A stretch of 64,000 nt of DNA, from contig NZ_PVNL01000100.1 in the NCBI RefSeq assembly GCF_002994635.1, forward strand, positions 1-64,000, read 5' to 3'. Shown one piece after another: positions 1 through 9,654 of the stretch. The position numbers were made by a program, and so were the translations under genes. Under the pieces are notes generated by a model, which searched no databases, was not told the DNA's origin, and saw only the letters and a list, made by a program, of their open reading frames with translations. Position 1 is the first letter of the stretch. Each line of letters opens with the position of its first letter. Source of the DNA: Enhygromyxa salina. GTDB taxonomy: Bacteria > Myxococcota_A > Polyangia > Nannocystales > Nannocystaceae.

Positions 1-1063
<1,063 letters not shown>

Positions 1064-1122
1064 CCTTGGGGTCGGAGTGTACCGCTCTTCGCTGGCCCCG
1101 ACCGCTGGCTCCGGCGGCACCG

Positions 1123-3048
1123 TCAGCGCGGGTGCGGGTCGCCGCCGAGCCCATCCGGCTCCACGCCGACGACGCGCACGATCGAACCGAGGTAGCCCGC
1201 GCGAACTTCGACGACGTCGCCGGGCCGCAGGAACATGGTCGACGCGCTGAAGCTGCCGATCGCCGCCCGCAACCTGCCGAGCCGGTCCAGCAGGCGCTCG
1301 CCCATGATCCGCTTCCACCGCGGAACCGAGAACGCGACGCCAGATGGGGTCCCAGTCAGCAACAAGGTGCCCGGCGAGATCGCCCCGCGGGCCTCGCACA
1401 CACGACTCAACATCTGGCGCGGGGTCTCGATCAGCAGGTCCAGCCCGGCGTCCTGCCGGACCGCACCGTTGACCCGAGTCTCGAGCCGCAGCGCTGGCCA
1501 GGCGTCGAGGTTGAACTGCTCGGGTACAAACGCCCGCGCCGTCGTTGGGGCGAACCCTGGCAGCGACTTGGCCGCGGTCCAGTACGCCAGCCGATCGTCT
1601 TGGCCCTCGCCGAGGATCTGCACGCTGCGCGCGGTCACATCGTTGGCGACGACCAGCGCGACCCGACCGCCGCTGGCCAGCTCGTCGATCTTGCTCGGGT
1701 GTTCGAGGCCATCGAGCAGCACCAGGCCGAGCTCGACCTCGTAGTCGAGCATGGCGGGCACGAACCCGAACGGGCGCATGGCCTCGGCCAGCGCAGGATC
1801 GAGCGCCTCGATCACCGCGCGCAGGCGCGGGGACGACGGCCGCAGCAGCTCGCCATCACCGGGGCTCCAGACCGCGGGATCCTTGGCGAACACGACCGGG
1901 TCGAGCCCGCTCGCCGTCTCCTTGGCGTGGGCCTTGTACGTCAGCCCCAGGGCGATGATCGCCGCGGGCGCCGGCGTGTCGATCCACTCGCCCGGCTCCG
2001 GCGGCCCAGCTGCTGGATCGGCCGGCGGCGAGGTCGACGTGACCGCCCGGGCGCGCGGCTTGGCCTCGGTCTCGTCCCAGCCGACGTACGCGAAGTCCTC
2101 GTAGTCCTCCGGCCCATGAAATTCGATCGCCGCGCAGGTCGAGCGCAGTCGGGTCTTCGGCAGCCAGCCCAGGCCGACCCGCTCGTACAGCTCGATCTCG
2201 ACCTGCGCGAGGTTGGTCTGCGCGACGTGAAGATCGCCGCCCGCGAGCTTGCGATAGTCCCAGCCCGCGTAGGTCGCCGCCGGAGCCCACCCACGCAGCA
2301 GCAGCCGTCCGCCCGAGTACGTGGTGGCGTGATGCAGCACGCCCGCCCGGATCGACTCCACGCTGGCCCGCGCCGACTTGGTCAAGCTGGTGTTGTCGAC
2401 CACCTCGTCGTCGATCTGGGCCCACAGCGCGCACAGGTTGGCGCCGCCTGCCTTGGGCGCGACCGCGGTCAGCTCGAGCGTGGCGTCGTGGGTGGTGAAG
2501 CGCGGCGCCCAGATCCAGCGCAGCCACTCGAGCCGCTGCTGACCCCAGAGGTGCATCTGGGTGAGCAAGCCGCCGTCGAGATCGAGCCGCTGCCCGTTGA
2601 GCTCGACCCAGCCGGTCACGGCCGCGTCGGCGTGCGGGTGGGTCGCGTGGGTCCCCACCGGCACGAACCCCGGCAGCTTGGGCACGCGCTCGATCACCGG
2701 CTCCGTGGCCTCGTAGCGCAGGTCCCAGCGGATCGCCGACTTGCCGCCCACACAGCTACCTTTGGAGTGCCCGTGGCCAAGCTCGGCGTCGCCGACCCGG
2801 ACCCGAAACTCACCCGCGGCGGCCTCGGTCGACATCGCGCCGAGCGAGTGGATCTCGCGCGCGGCCGTGGTCGTGCCGCGCTCGGACACCACCGCCCACA
2901 CTCGCGCGTCGCTCGAGCTGTCACTCGCGAACCGGGTGAAGCGGACCCACAGCGCTCGCTCGACCCCGGGCACGAGCACGACGAAGAACCAGATCTCGAA
3001 TCCGCGACCCGACCACTGCGACCGGTTGGCTTGTACCGAGGCGATCAT
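1123..3048 (-). CDS. Two-domain protein: lipocalin-like N-terminus fused to fumarylacetoacetate hydrolase fold
   Basis: 641 residues. The C-terminal part (about 362-632) is a fumarylacetoacetate hydrolase (FAH) family domain. It begins IIALGLTYKAHAKET, carries the metal-binding DYEVELG (Glu437, Glu439) and NDVTARS (Asp470), and the typical TGTPSGV loop near 565. FAH domains hydrolyse or decarboxylate beta-diketo acids in aromatic catabolism. The N-terminal ~330 residues are rich in Trp and beta-strand patterns (GFEIWFFVVLVPG, ALWVRFTRF) and loosely resemble the AttH/CrtC lipocalin-like hydratase fold; this is a weak impression. The two parts are joined by a Pro/Ala-rich linker (about 340-361). 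The gene starts 60 nt upstream of the upstream kinase start on the same strand. Such a fusion is unusual; the substrate is unknown. Confidence 0.8.
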   Translation of the reverse strand: MIASVQANRSQWSGRGFEIWFFVVLVPGVERALWVRFTRFASDSSSDARVWAVVSERGTTTAAREIHSLGAMSTEAAAGEFRVRVGDAELGHGHSKGSCVGGKSAIRWDLRYEATEPVIERVPKLPGFVPVGTHATHPHADAAVTGWVELNGQRLDLDGGLLTQMHLWGQQRLEWLRWIWAPRFTTHDATLELTAVAPKAGGANLCALWAQIDDEVVDNTSLTKSARASVESIRAGVLHHATTYSGGRLLLRGWAPAATYAGWDYRKLAGGDLHVAQTNLAQVEIELYERVGLGWLPKTRLRSTCAAIEFHGPEDYEDFAYVGWDETEAKPRARAVTSTSPPADPAAGPPEPGEWIDTPAPAAIIALGLTYKAHAKETASGLDPVVFAKDPAVWSPGDGELLRPSSPRLRAVIEALDPALAEAMRPFGFVPAMLDYEVELGLVLLDGLEHPSKIDELASGGRVALVVANDVTARSVQILGEGQDDRLAYWTAAKSLPGFAPTTARAFVPEQFNLDAWPALRLETRVNGAVRQDAGLDLLIETPRQMLSRVCEARGAISPGTLLLTGTPSGVAFSVPRWKRIMGERLLDRLGRLRAAIGSFSASTMFLRPGDVVEVRAGYLGSIVRVVGVEPDGLGGDPHPR

Positions 3049-3742
3049 GATGGCGGACCGATCGTATCAGGTAACCGCAGACCCCACAGCCACGCGTCGC
3101 TGCTTGTGTGCATGCGCCGCGCGGGCCTAGAGATCTAGAGATCCAGAGATCGCAGCGACGCTGCGAGAGGACTTCGGACTCGTTTGCAAGTCGCCCCGGG
3201 GGACCGGGTCAGCCACCCGCCAACGACGCTCGCGCGCCGCCACGTTGACCAGTATCTGCGTTGCCGCTGACGGCAATCGCTGCCGCACGCGTGGGCGGTC
3301 TCTGCAATCTTTGCTACCGGACCCGAGGTATTCGCCGTCGATCTCGATCTCGATGTAGTCGCCACATACGAATGGTGGGAGCGTTCCATACCCGCATCCG
3401 CGTCCGCGCCGGCCCTGATCAGCACCGCTTGCGCCACGCCGCCAGCGCGCACGGCCGGCCGCAACCGGCGTGCCTACAACGTTCTCGACGTCGGACCGGT
3501 CATCGCCGCTCGTATTGCGCACCCCGTGCGATCGCCCGAACTGTCAAAATGCCGATTAACGTGAACCATTGCGACTCACGGCCGCGGCGCTGCTGCACCG
3601 CGCGCCACGCACGGAACCCCGTCCTGCGCGTGGCCAGCCGGCTTTGCAGGTGGAGCGGATCAATGCCACTTTTCGATCTTGGAATAAGCTCTGCTCCCCG
3701 CTCACCCGTATCGGCTACATCCTGTTCTCTCGGCGCACTCGC
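3049..3742. other. Intergenic region, ~700 bases, no convincing gene
   Basis: Divergent gap between the FAH-fusion gene (minus) and the second kinase (plus). It must hold both promoters, but no confident -35/-10 pair was identified. A short direct repeat of the type AGATCNAGAGATC lies at about 3128-3150. The open frames inside it show no family features. Confidence 0.5.
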
Positions 3743-5284
3743 ATGCACATGCTCAACAACGAGTACCGCTTGCTCAGACGGCTTGGCCGCGGGGGCATGG
3801 GCGAGGTCTGGGAGGCCGCGCGGATCAAAGAGAACCATGTGGTGGTGCCATGCGCGATCAAGCTGCTGCATCTCGACTTCACCGAGACCACCCGCGAGCG
3901 GCAGCTGTTCTTCGATGAGGCCCGGATCGCCACGCAGCTCGACCACAGCCGGATCGTCAAGGTCATCGACATCGGCACCGACAAGGGCGGGCGGCCGTTC
4001 CTGGTCATGGAGCGGGTCGACGGCATCGACCTGCGCAGCTTCCTCAAAGAAGCCGAGAAAGAGGAGCAGGTCCCGCTCGACATCGAGATCACCACCTTCA
4101 TCGTCGGCGAGGTGCTGGCCGCCCTCGACTACGCCCATGAGCGCACGGTCGGGGGCGCGGACGCGGGCATCATCCACTCGGACGTCACGCCCGGGAACAT
4201 CATGATCTCGTCGAGCGGCGAGGTGAAGCTCACCGACTTTGGGATCGCACGATTCGCCGCCACCGCTGGCCCCATGGCCCGGGCGATCGGGACCCCGCGA
4301 TACATGTCGCCCGAGCAGCTGTCTGGCGATCCCAAGCGCGAGACCGACATCTACGGGCTCGGCGTCGTGCTCCACGAGATGCTCGACGGCAAGCGCTTCC
4401 TCGACGGCTGTACCCCCGATCAATTTCGCGAGCGCGTGCTCCATGGCCCGCCGCCGCCGCTCTCCCGCGCTGACGTCCCCGGCTGGCTCGATGCGCTGCG
4501 GCGGCGGATGATTGCGACCGATCACCGGGATCGGCCGCGCGCCAGCGAGGCGCGAGCCGTGCTGATCGAACACTGCCCCCGCTACCTCGCGGCGGGTGAG
4601 CGGCTCAAGACCAGCTACGCGCGCCTGATCGGCCGGCGCCGCTCGGGGGTCACGCAGCTGCTGCAAGCGAGTGATGACGTCCACGTGCACGGGCTGCCCG
4701 CGCAGGTCGGTCCTGACCCGGCGGACTCGAGCCCCGCCAACCGCTCGAGTCATGCGGGCGCGAGCGGCTCAGCGGTGCCCGATCCGCACCGCGAGATCAC
4801 CGAGCCCGATCCGCCGCGTCGCCCCACCTCGGAGCCACCGACGGGGTTGGCCGTCAGCCCCACCCACGGGAGCGATCACCACGATCGGATCGAGGCCACC
4901 GAGATCCTGCCAGCCCAGTCGAGTCTCCGCGTACACATCGACCGGGCCGAGCAGCACGAGCTGTCCGAGACCGGTGAGGACAGCGTGTCGACCCCGCTCG
5001 CCGACGCCAACACCCGCACTGGCGCCGACCACAGCCACGACAGCTTGACCTGGTCGTTTTGGCTGGCGTTCGTTGGCGGCGCGACGGCGTTGATCCTGCT
5101 CATCGCCGTGCTCGTGCTGCTCGTGCAGCTGCTCGCCGCCGACAAATCCGTGATGCCGGCCGTCGACAGGCCAACCCTCGATGTCATCGAAGCCCCGCCC
5201 AGCGGCGCCACGGACACCGCTCAGCCCACACAGCTGCCCGCCAAGGCTGCGGGTCAGCCGACCTGTCACGTCGCCCATCGTTGA
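3743..5284 (+). CDS. Membrane-anchored Ser/Thr protein kinase
   Basis: 513-residue Hanks-type kinase. The kinase domain (about 8-275) has the glycine loop LGRGGMGEVW, Lys40 in CAIKLL, the catalytic loop GIIHSDVTPGN (His145-Ser-Asp147), DFG at 165-167 and GTPRYMSPEQ. A long Pro/Ser/Asp-rich linker (about 300-433) follows, then one hydrophobic segment (about 436-463, WSFWLAFVGGATALILLIAV) and a short tail, so the kinase is predicted cytoplasmic and anchored at its C-terminus. The catalytic-loop Arg of HRD is replaced by Ser, making it a non-RD kinase. An upstream TTG at 3569 would add 58 residues without kinase features, so the ATG at 3743 was preferred. It runs convergently into the GNAT-nitrilase gene 36 nt away. 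Confidence 0.9.
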   Translation: MHMLNNEYRLLRRLGRGGMGEVWEAARIKENHVVVPCAIKLLHLDFTETTRERQLFFDEARIATQLDHSRIVKVIDIGTDKGGRPFLVMERVDGIDLRSFLKEAEKEEQVPLDIEITTFIVGEVLAALDYAHERTVGGADAGIIHSDVTPGNIMISSSGEVKLTDFGIARFAATAGPMARAIGTPRYMSPEQLSGDPKRETDIYGLGVVLHEMLDGKRFLDGCTPDQFRERVLHGPPPPLSRADVPGWLDALRRRMIATDHRDRPRASEARAVLIEHCPRYLAAGERLKTSYARLIGRRRSGVTQLLQASDDVHVHGLPAQVGPDPADSSPANRSSHAGASGSAVPDPHREITEPDPPRRPTSEPPTGLAVSPTHGSDHHDRIEATEILPAQSSLRVHIDRAEQHELSETGEDSVSTPLADANTRTGADHSHDSLTWSFWLAFVGGATALILLIAVLVLLVQLLAADKSVMPAVDRPTLDVIEAPPSGATDTAQPTQLPAKAAGQPTCHVAHR

Positions 5285-5320
5285 CGCACCAGGCCGACTG
5301 CAAGCCCGACTGCGGGCTCG

Positions 5321-6865
5321 TCAATACTCGGTCGGCGTGTCCCCGTCTTTGATCATGACCTTGTACAGATCCGTGCGCCGGTCGACCCACGGCCGCACGC
5401 TGCCGAGCTTGCGGGTGCGCCGGAGCACGGCCATGTCGAGGTCGTGAATGATCAGCGCCTCGACGTTCTCGTTGGCCTGCGCGGCGATCCCATCGCGCGG
5501 GAACTGGATGTCCGAGGGGGTGAGGATGGCCGCCTGCGCGTAGTGGATGTCGGCGCCCTCGACCTGCGGGAGGTTGCCGATCGGGCCCGAGAGCACGGCG
5601 TAGACGTGATTCTCGATGCAGCGGGCCGCCGCGCACGAGCGCACGCGGATGTGGGCCGCGCGAATGTCCGTGTTGTAGGGGATGAACATGATCCGGGCCC
5701 CGCGACCGGCCGCGACCCGAGCGAGCTCGGGAAACTCGACGTCATAGCAGATCAAGATTGCGACCTTGCCCATGTCCGTCTCGAACACCTGGACGTCGTT
5801 GCCGTGCTCGACGCCCCACCAGCGCTGCTCGGCCGGGGTAATGTGGAGCTTGTATTGCTTCTCGACCCGCCCGTCGCGGTGGAACAAGTACGCGATATTG
5901 AACAGCCGGCCCTTCTCGACGGTGAGGTGGCTGCCGGCGATCACGTTGACGTTGTATTTGATCGCGCTGCGCTGAAAATAGTCGATGTACTTCTCGGTGA
6001 ACCGGTCGAGGTTGCGGGCCTGCAGCGCCGGGCGCTCGGGCGGCAACAGGCCCAGGAGCTGGTTGGTGAGCAGCTCGGGGAACAGCACGAAGTCACAGTG
6101 ATAGTCGGCCGCCGTGTCGATGAAGAACTCGCACTGGGTCGCGAACTCTTCGAAGCTCCCGACCGAGCGCATCTGGTAGTTCGCCGTCGCGACCCGGACC
6201 GAGTCGGGCGCGAGCCCCTGGGGCGGCGTGTAGTGCGGGTTGAGCCACTCCATGAGCACCGCGTAGCCGCAGCTCTCGGTGTCCGAGGGCAGGTAGTTGG
6301 GCAGCACCCGGCGGATCGCAAACCCGTTGGCGAGCTGGGCGTTGAGGGTCGCGTCGCGGATCTGCTTGCGGACGACCTGCGCCACGTAGTCGTGGATCGA
6401 CAGCTCGCTGGCGTGCTTGTGGAAATTGGGCACGCGCCCGCCAATGAGCATGCGCCGGAGGTTGAGGGTTCGGGCCAGCTCCTTGCGAGCTTCGTAGAGG
6501 CGTCGAGCGAACCGCTGACCGCGGCTGCGCGGGCGCACGGCGATGTCGATGCCGTACAGCGTGTCGCCCTCGGGGTCGAAGGCGGCCGCCGTCCCCATGA
6601 TCTCCACGTCCTTGAACGTGTGGTTTTGGGTGTACGCGGCGCCGTTGACGAGCAGCGAGCTGGACGTGGCGACGATCTTGCCGTCGAGATCCACACAGAT
6701 CTGGCCGTCCGGGAACAGCTCGATCAGACGGTTGAATTGAGCCTTGGACCAGGGCGCGATGCCGGGGAAGCACTCCCGCTGGAGGTCTCGAACCTGCTCG
6801 AGATCTCGCTTGCGGAGCTTGCGTACGACGACGAGCTGTTTGTCTCGGGTCCGACTGGTTGCCAT
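5321..6865 (-). CDS. Bifunctional GNAT acetyltransferase / carbon-nitrogen hydrolase
   Basis: 514 residues with two enzymatic domains. The N-terminal ~200 residues look like a GNAT N-acetyltransferase (start KLRKRDLEQVRDLQ; acetyl-CoA loop region VRPRSRGQRFARRLYEA at about 111-126). The C-terminal ~290 residues are a nitrilase-superfamily amidohydrolase with the Glu-Lys-Cys triad visible: Glu264 in LFPELL, Lys339 in QYKLHITP, Cys373 in LICYDVEFPE. This domain order is a known fusion family (for example Bacillus YhcX-like proteins); its physiological amide substrate is not established. No signal peptide, so cytoplasmic. It follows rtcB by 43 nt on the same strand and may be cotranscribed with it. 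Confidence 0.9.
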   Translation of the reverse strand: MATSRTRDKQLVVVRKLRKRDLEQVRDLQRECFPGIAPWSKAQFNRLIELFPDGQICVDLDGKIVATSSSLLVNGAAYTQNHTFKDVEIMGTAAAFDPEGDTLYGIDIAVRPRSRGQRFARRLYEARKELARTLNLRRMLIGGRVPNFHKHASELSIHDYVAQVVRKQIRDATLNAQLANGFAIRRVLPNYLPSDTESCGYAVLMEWLNPHYTPPQGLAPDSVRVATANYQMRSVGSFEEFATQCEFFIDTAADYHCDFVLFPELLTNQLLGLLPPERPALQARNLDRFTEKYIDYFQRSAIKYNVNVIAGSHLTVEKGRLFNIAYLFHRDGRVEKQYKLHITPAEQRWWGVEHGNDVQVFETDMGKVAILICYDVEFPELARVAAGRGARIMFIPYNTDIRAAHIRVRSCAAARCIENHVYAVLSGPIGNLPQVEGADIHYAQAAILTPSDIQFPRDGIAAQANENVEALIIHDLDMAVLRRTRKLGSVRPWVDRRTDLYKVMIKDGDTPTEY

Positions 6866-6908
6866 CGCGGCAGCCTTACCACACCCCGTGACGCGTCGGT
6901 TGGCCCGC

Positions 6909-8162
6909 TCAGCCCTTGACGCACACGACCTGACGCAGGGTGTGGACGATCTCGACCAGGTCGGCTTGCGCGGCCATCACGGCCTCGATCGGCTTGTAGG
7001 CGGCCGGGGTCTCGTCGATCACCCCCTCGTCCTTGCGGCACTCGACGTGCTTGGTGGCCTCGGCGTGATCCTGAACGCTGAAGCGCTTGCGTGCCTCGGT
7101 CCGGGACATCGCCCGGCCGGCCCCGTGACTGCACGAGCAGAAGCTCTCGGGGTTGCCCTTGCCGCGCACGATGAAGGACTTGGCGCCCATGCTGCCGGGG
7201 ATGATCCCGTACTCCCCTTCCCCGGCGCGCACCGCCCCCTTGCGGGTGACCCACACGTCGGCGCCGTAGTGGTGCTCCCGCGCGACATAGTTGTGATGAC
7301 AGTTCACGGCCACGCTCGGGGTCGAGAATGGCCGCAGCCCCGGGGCCTGCTCGAGCGCGGACAGCACCGCCGCCATCATCAGCTCGCGGTTGATCCGCGC
7401 GAAGTCCTGGGCCCACCCGACCGCCTGCACGTAGTCGTTGAAGTGATCGGTGCCCTCGGGAAAGTACGCGAGGTTCTCGTCGGGGAGGTTGATGAACCAT
7501 CGCCGGATCTCCTCGCGGGCGAGCCGGATGAAGTACGAGCCGATCCGGTTGCCGACCCCGCGCGAGCCCGAGTGCAGCATCACCCACACCTTCTCGCGCT
7601 CGTCGAGGCACAGCTCGATGAAGTGGTTGCCGGTCCCGAGCGTGCCGAGGTGCACGACGTGGTTGGCGTCGGCGATCTTGGGGTGCTTGTCGACGATCAC
7701 GTCAAACCGGGCCGACAGCTCGGTCGCCCAGCGCTTCCCCACCCGGTCGGGGATGTCGCCCCACGCGCCGCTGTCGCGACTGCGGCGGTTGTTGCTGCGA
7801 CCGTGGGGCACCGCCCGCTCGATCGCCGCGCGCACGGGCGCGAGCGTGTCGGGCAGATCCTCGGCGCGCAGCGAGGTCTCGACCGCCATCATCCCGCAGC
7901 CGAGATCCACGCCGACCGCCGCTGGCACGATCGCGCCCTTGGTCGGGATCACCGAGCCGATCGTGGCGCCCATGCCCCAGTGCGCGTCGGGCATCGCCGC
8001 GACCCACTTGTGGACGAAGGGCAAGCGCGCGACGTTGGCCAGCTGCCGCAGCGCCGCGTCCTCGATCGGGACCCCGTGAGTCCAGCGCTTGACCGGGACC
8101 GCGCCCTCGTGGTTGTCGACCTCGTAGTTCGTCGTCGTCGTCGTCGTCATCGTCGCCACCAC
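6909..8162 (-). CDS. rtcB: RNA-splicing ligase RtcB (3'-phosphate/5'-OH RNA ligase)
   Basis: 417 residues, close to the ~408 of E. coli RtcB. The GTP- and Mn-dependent enzyme joins RNA 2',3'-cyclic phosphate or 3'-phosphate ends to 5'-OH ends in RNA repair or tRNA healing. Diagnostic motifs: VIPTKGAIVPAAVGVDLGCG with metal-binding Asp86 and Cys89; VNCHHNYVAREHH; and CSHGAGRAMSR, containing the histidine that carries GMP. Two in-frame ATGs exist: 8162 (MVATM) and 8150, from which six consecutive ACG codons follow. The 8162 start overlaps the end of the trypsin gene by 16 nt. No archease or RtcA gene is next to it here. Confidence 0.95.
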   Translation of the reverse strand: MVATMTTTTTTNYEVDNHEGAVPVKRWTHGVPIEDAALRQLANVARLPFVHKWVAAMPDAHWGMGATIGSVIPTKGAIVPAAVGVDLGCGMMAVETSLRAEDLPDTLAPVRAAIERAVPHGRSNNRRSRDSGAWGDIPDRVGKRWATELSARFDVIVDKHPKIADANHVVHLGTLGTGNHFIELCLDEREKVWVMLHSGSRGVGNRIGSYFIRLAREEIRRWFINLPDENLAYFPEGTDHFNDYVQAVGWAQDFARINRELMMAAVLSALEQAPGLRPFSTPSVAVNCHHNYVAREHHYGADVWVTRKGAVRAGEGEYGIIPGSMGAKSFIVRGKGNPESFCSCSHGAGRAMSRTEARKRFSVQDHAEATKHVECRKDEGVIDETPAAYKPIEAVMAAQADLVEIVHTLRQVVCVKG

Positions 8163-9079
8163 AACCTAGCACCGAGACCCGCGACCAGCCCCAGCTGCAG
8201 CAGCACCCACCACGACATGCGCGGGGGCGTGTCCGGCGAGGACCCGCCGCGGGTCTCACAGCCACAGCCGTCGTCGGCCTGCTCGCCCAGGAGCGCGACG
8301 CAGTCACACTGGTCGCAGCCGCTGGGCAGCAGATCCACGCCGCTGTCGTCACGCAGCCAGCACAGCTCCGGCAGCGGCACGCCATAGATGCCACCCAGCC
8401 CACAGTCGCCCCCGCGCGAGATCACGCCACCGAGCCGCCACTCGCCGCTGGCGAGCTTGACCAGCGCCGGGCCCCCCGAGTCCCCGCGGCAGGTGTCGCT
8501 GCCGCCACCGCCGGCCCGGAACTCTCGACCCGACTCGTTGAACGAGGTCAGCGTCGCCTCGACCTCGCGCTTGATCCCGACCACGCCGTCCTCGTCCTCG
8601 CCGAAGCCCACGAAGATCGCTTCGTGACCGACCTGCATCAGCTCGTCGAATTCGGCCTGGTTGGTGATCGGCAAGATCGGGGCGATCGGCATGTCGCCCG
8701 GCAGCCGGACCCACGCGAAGTCGTGCAGATCCTCGCCGCACTCCGACGGCAAGCAAAACTCCGGGTGGCTCCCCCACTCGCTCGACATGATCTGTACGCC
8801 GCTGAGCCGGTCGTCACCAAAGCTGATCCGGACCTCGCCCGAGGGCGCCGGGTCAAAGCAGTGGGCCGCCGTCAGCACCAGGTTGGGCGCGACCAAGGTG
8901 CCTGTGCACAGCTTGTCGGTCTGGACCGCGACCACGGCCGGCCACGCGCCCGGCTCGACCTCCTCACCGCCGTAGATCAACGGACCTGGGGGATCGTGAT
9001 CGATGTGGCCGGGACCGGGGATCGGGCCCCCCGCGAACCACGTACTAGCGAGCACCAGCGCAAGCAACGGCATGAACAC
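8147..9079 (-). CDS. Secreted trypsin-like serine protease with MYXO-CTERM-like tail
   Basis: 310 residues. A short signal peptide is followed by an S1 protease domain starting near IYGGEEVEPGAWP (activation-type I-Y-G-G). The triad is visible: His73 (LTAAHC), Asp120 (DLHDFAWV), Ser201 (GDSGGP). Asp195, six residues before the serine, corresponds to chymotrypsin position 189 and predicts cleavage after Lys/Arg. After a Cys-rich stretch the protein ends with CGCETRGG, a short linker, one hydrophobic helix (WWVLLQLGLVAGLGA) and a terminal WWRR. This is the layout of the MYXO-CTERM sorting signal recognised in myxobacteria, implying cell-surface attachment. Its 3' end overlaps the rtcB start. 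Confidence 0.92.
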   Translation of the reverse strand: MFMPLLALVLASTWFAGGPIPGPGHIDHDPPGPLIYGGEEVEPGAWPAVVAVQTDKLCTGTLVAPNLVLTAAHCFDPAPSGEVRISFGDDRLSGVQIMSSEWGSHPEFCLPSECGEDLHDFAWVRLPGDMPIAPILPITNQAEFDELMQVGHEAIFVGFGEDEDGVVGIKREVEATLTSFNESGREFRAGGGGSDTCRGDSGGPALVKLASGEWRLGGVISRGGDCGLGGIYGVPLPELCWLRDDSGVDLLPSGCDQCDCVALLGEQADDGCGCETRGGSSPDTPPRMSWWVLLQLGLVAGLGARLWWRR

Positions 9080-9131
9080 GCAGCATACCGGCGATGCCGC
9101 TGCCAGACACCCTGCGGTTCGGGCGAAAATT

Positions 9132-9599
9132 CTAGCGATTGAGCGCGATGAACTCCTTGGTGTAGGTCGGGCTGCGCAGCTCGAACTCGACGAGGTCGTC
9201 GTCGGGCGAGACGTCGAAGATTGGCCGCAGGGCCAGCCGGATCAACCCGATCGGCAGCAGCCCGGCCGCGAGCACCAACGCCCACGACCACCAGCCTGCG
9301 GCAAACCACTCGAATCGGTCGGTGAGGTAGAGCAACCCCGCGAACCCGGCCAGCGCGAACCCGGCGACCGAGAGCAGATCGCTCAGCCGCGCGAGCCGAA
9401 GTCGCTTCACGTGATCCTTGCAGACCGGCAGCTGCGACTGCCAGCGCGCCAGCACGTCATCGGACACCGGCCGGTAGAACCCAAAGAATTCGACGAGCGC
9501 GAGCGTGTGCCCAGGCGAGGCCTTGCCGCACACGGGGCACCGGTCGGGGAAGCGCACCGGGTGAAGCTTGGACAGCGAGACGGGAACAGGGCGAGCCAT
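9132..9599 (-). CDS. Small zinc-ribbon-like membrane protein, unknown function
   Basis: 155 residues, not recognised as a named family. The cytoplasmic N-terminus has a probable metal site: CPVC at 21-24 and CKDH at 60-63 (Cys21, Cys24, Cys60, His63). Two transmembrane helices follow (about 74-91 and 101-122), then a ~30-residue polar tail. It lies 52 nt upstream of the trypsin gene on the same strand. The ATG at 9599 gives a sensible N-terminus. The architecture resembles small bacterial sensor/stress membrane proteins, but no function can be assigned. Confidence 0.7.
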   Translation of the reverse strand: MARPVPVSLSKLHPVRFPDRCPVCGKASPGHTLALVEFFGFYRPVSDDVLARWQSQLPVCKDHVKRLRLARLSDLLSVAGFALAGFAGLLYLTDRFEWFAAGWWSWALVLAAGLLPIGLIRLALRPIFDVSPDDDLVEFELRSPTYTKEFIALNR

Positions 9600-9654
9600 G
9601 GGCGGGCTCCATCGTGCCTCATGTGTCCCTCAATCGCACGACGTCAGGCAAAAC

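Noticed and set aside
3127-3522. Minus-strand open frame of 131 codons in the gap upstream of the second kinase
   Set aside because: No family resemblance, no ribosome-binding site, and overlapping frames on the same strand of equal quality.
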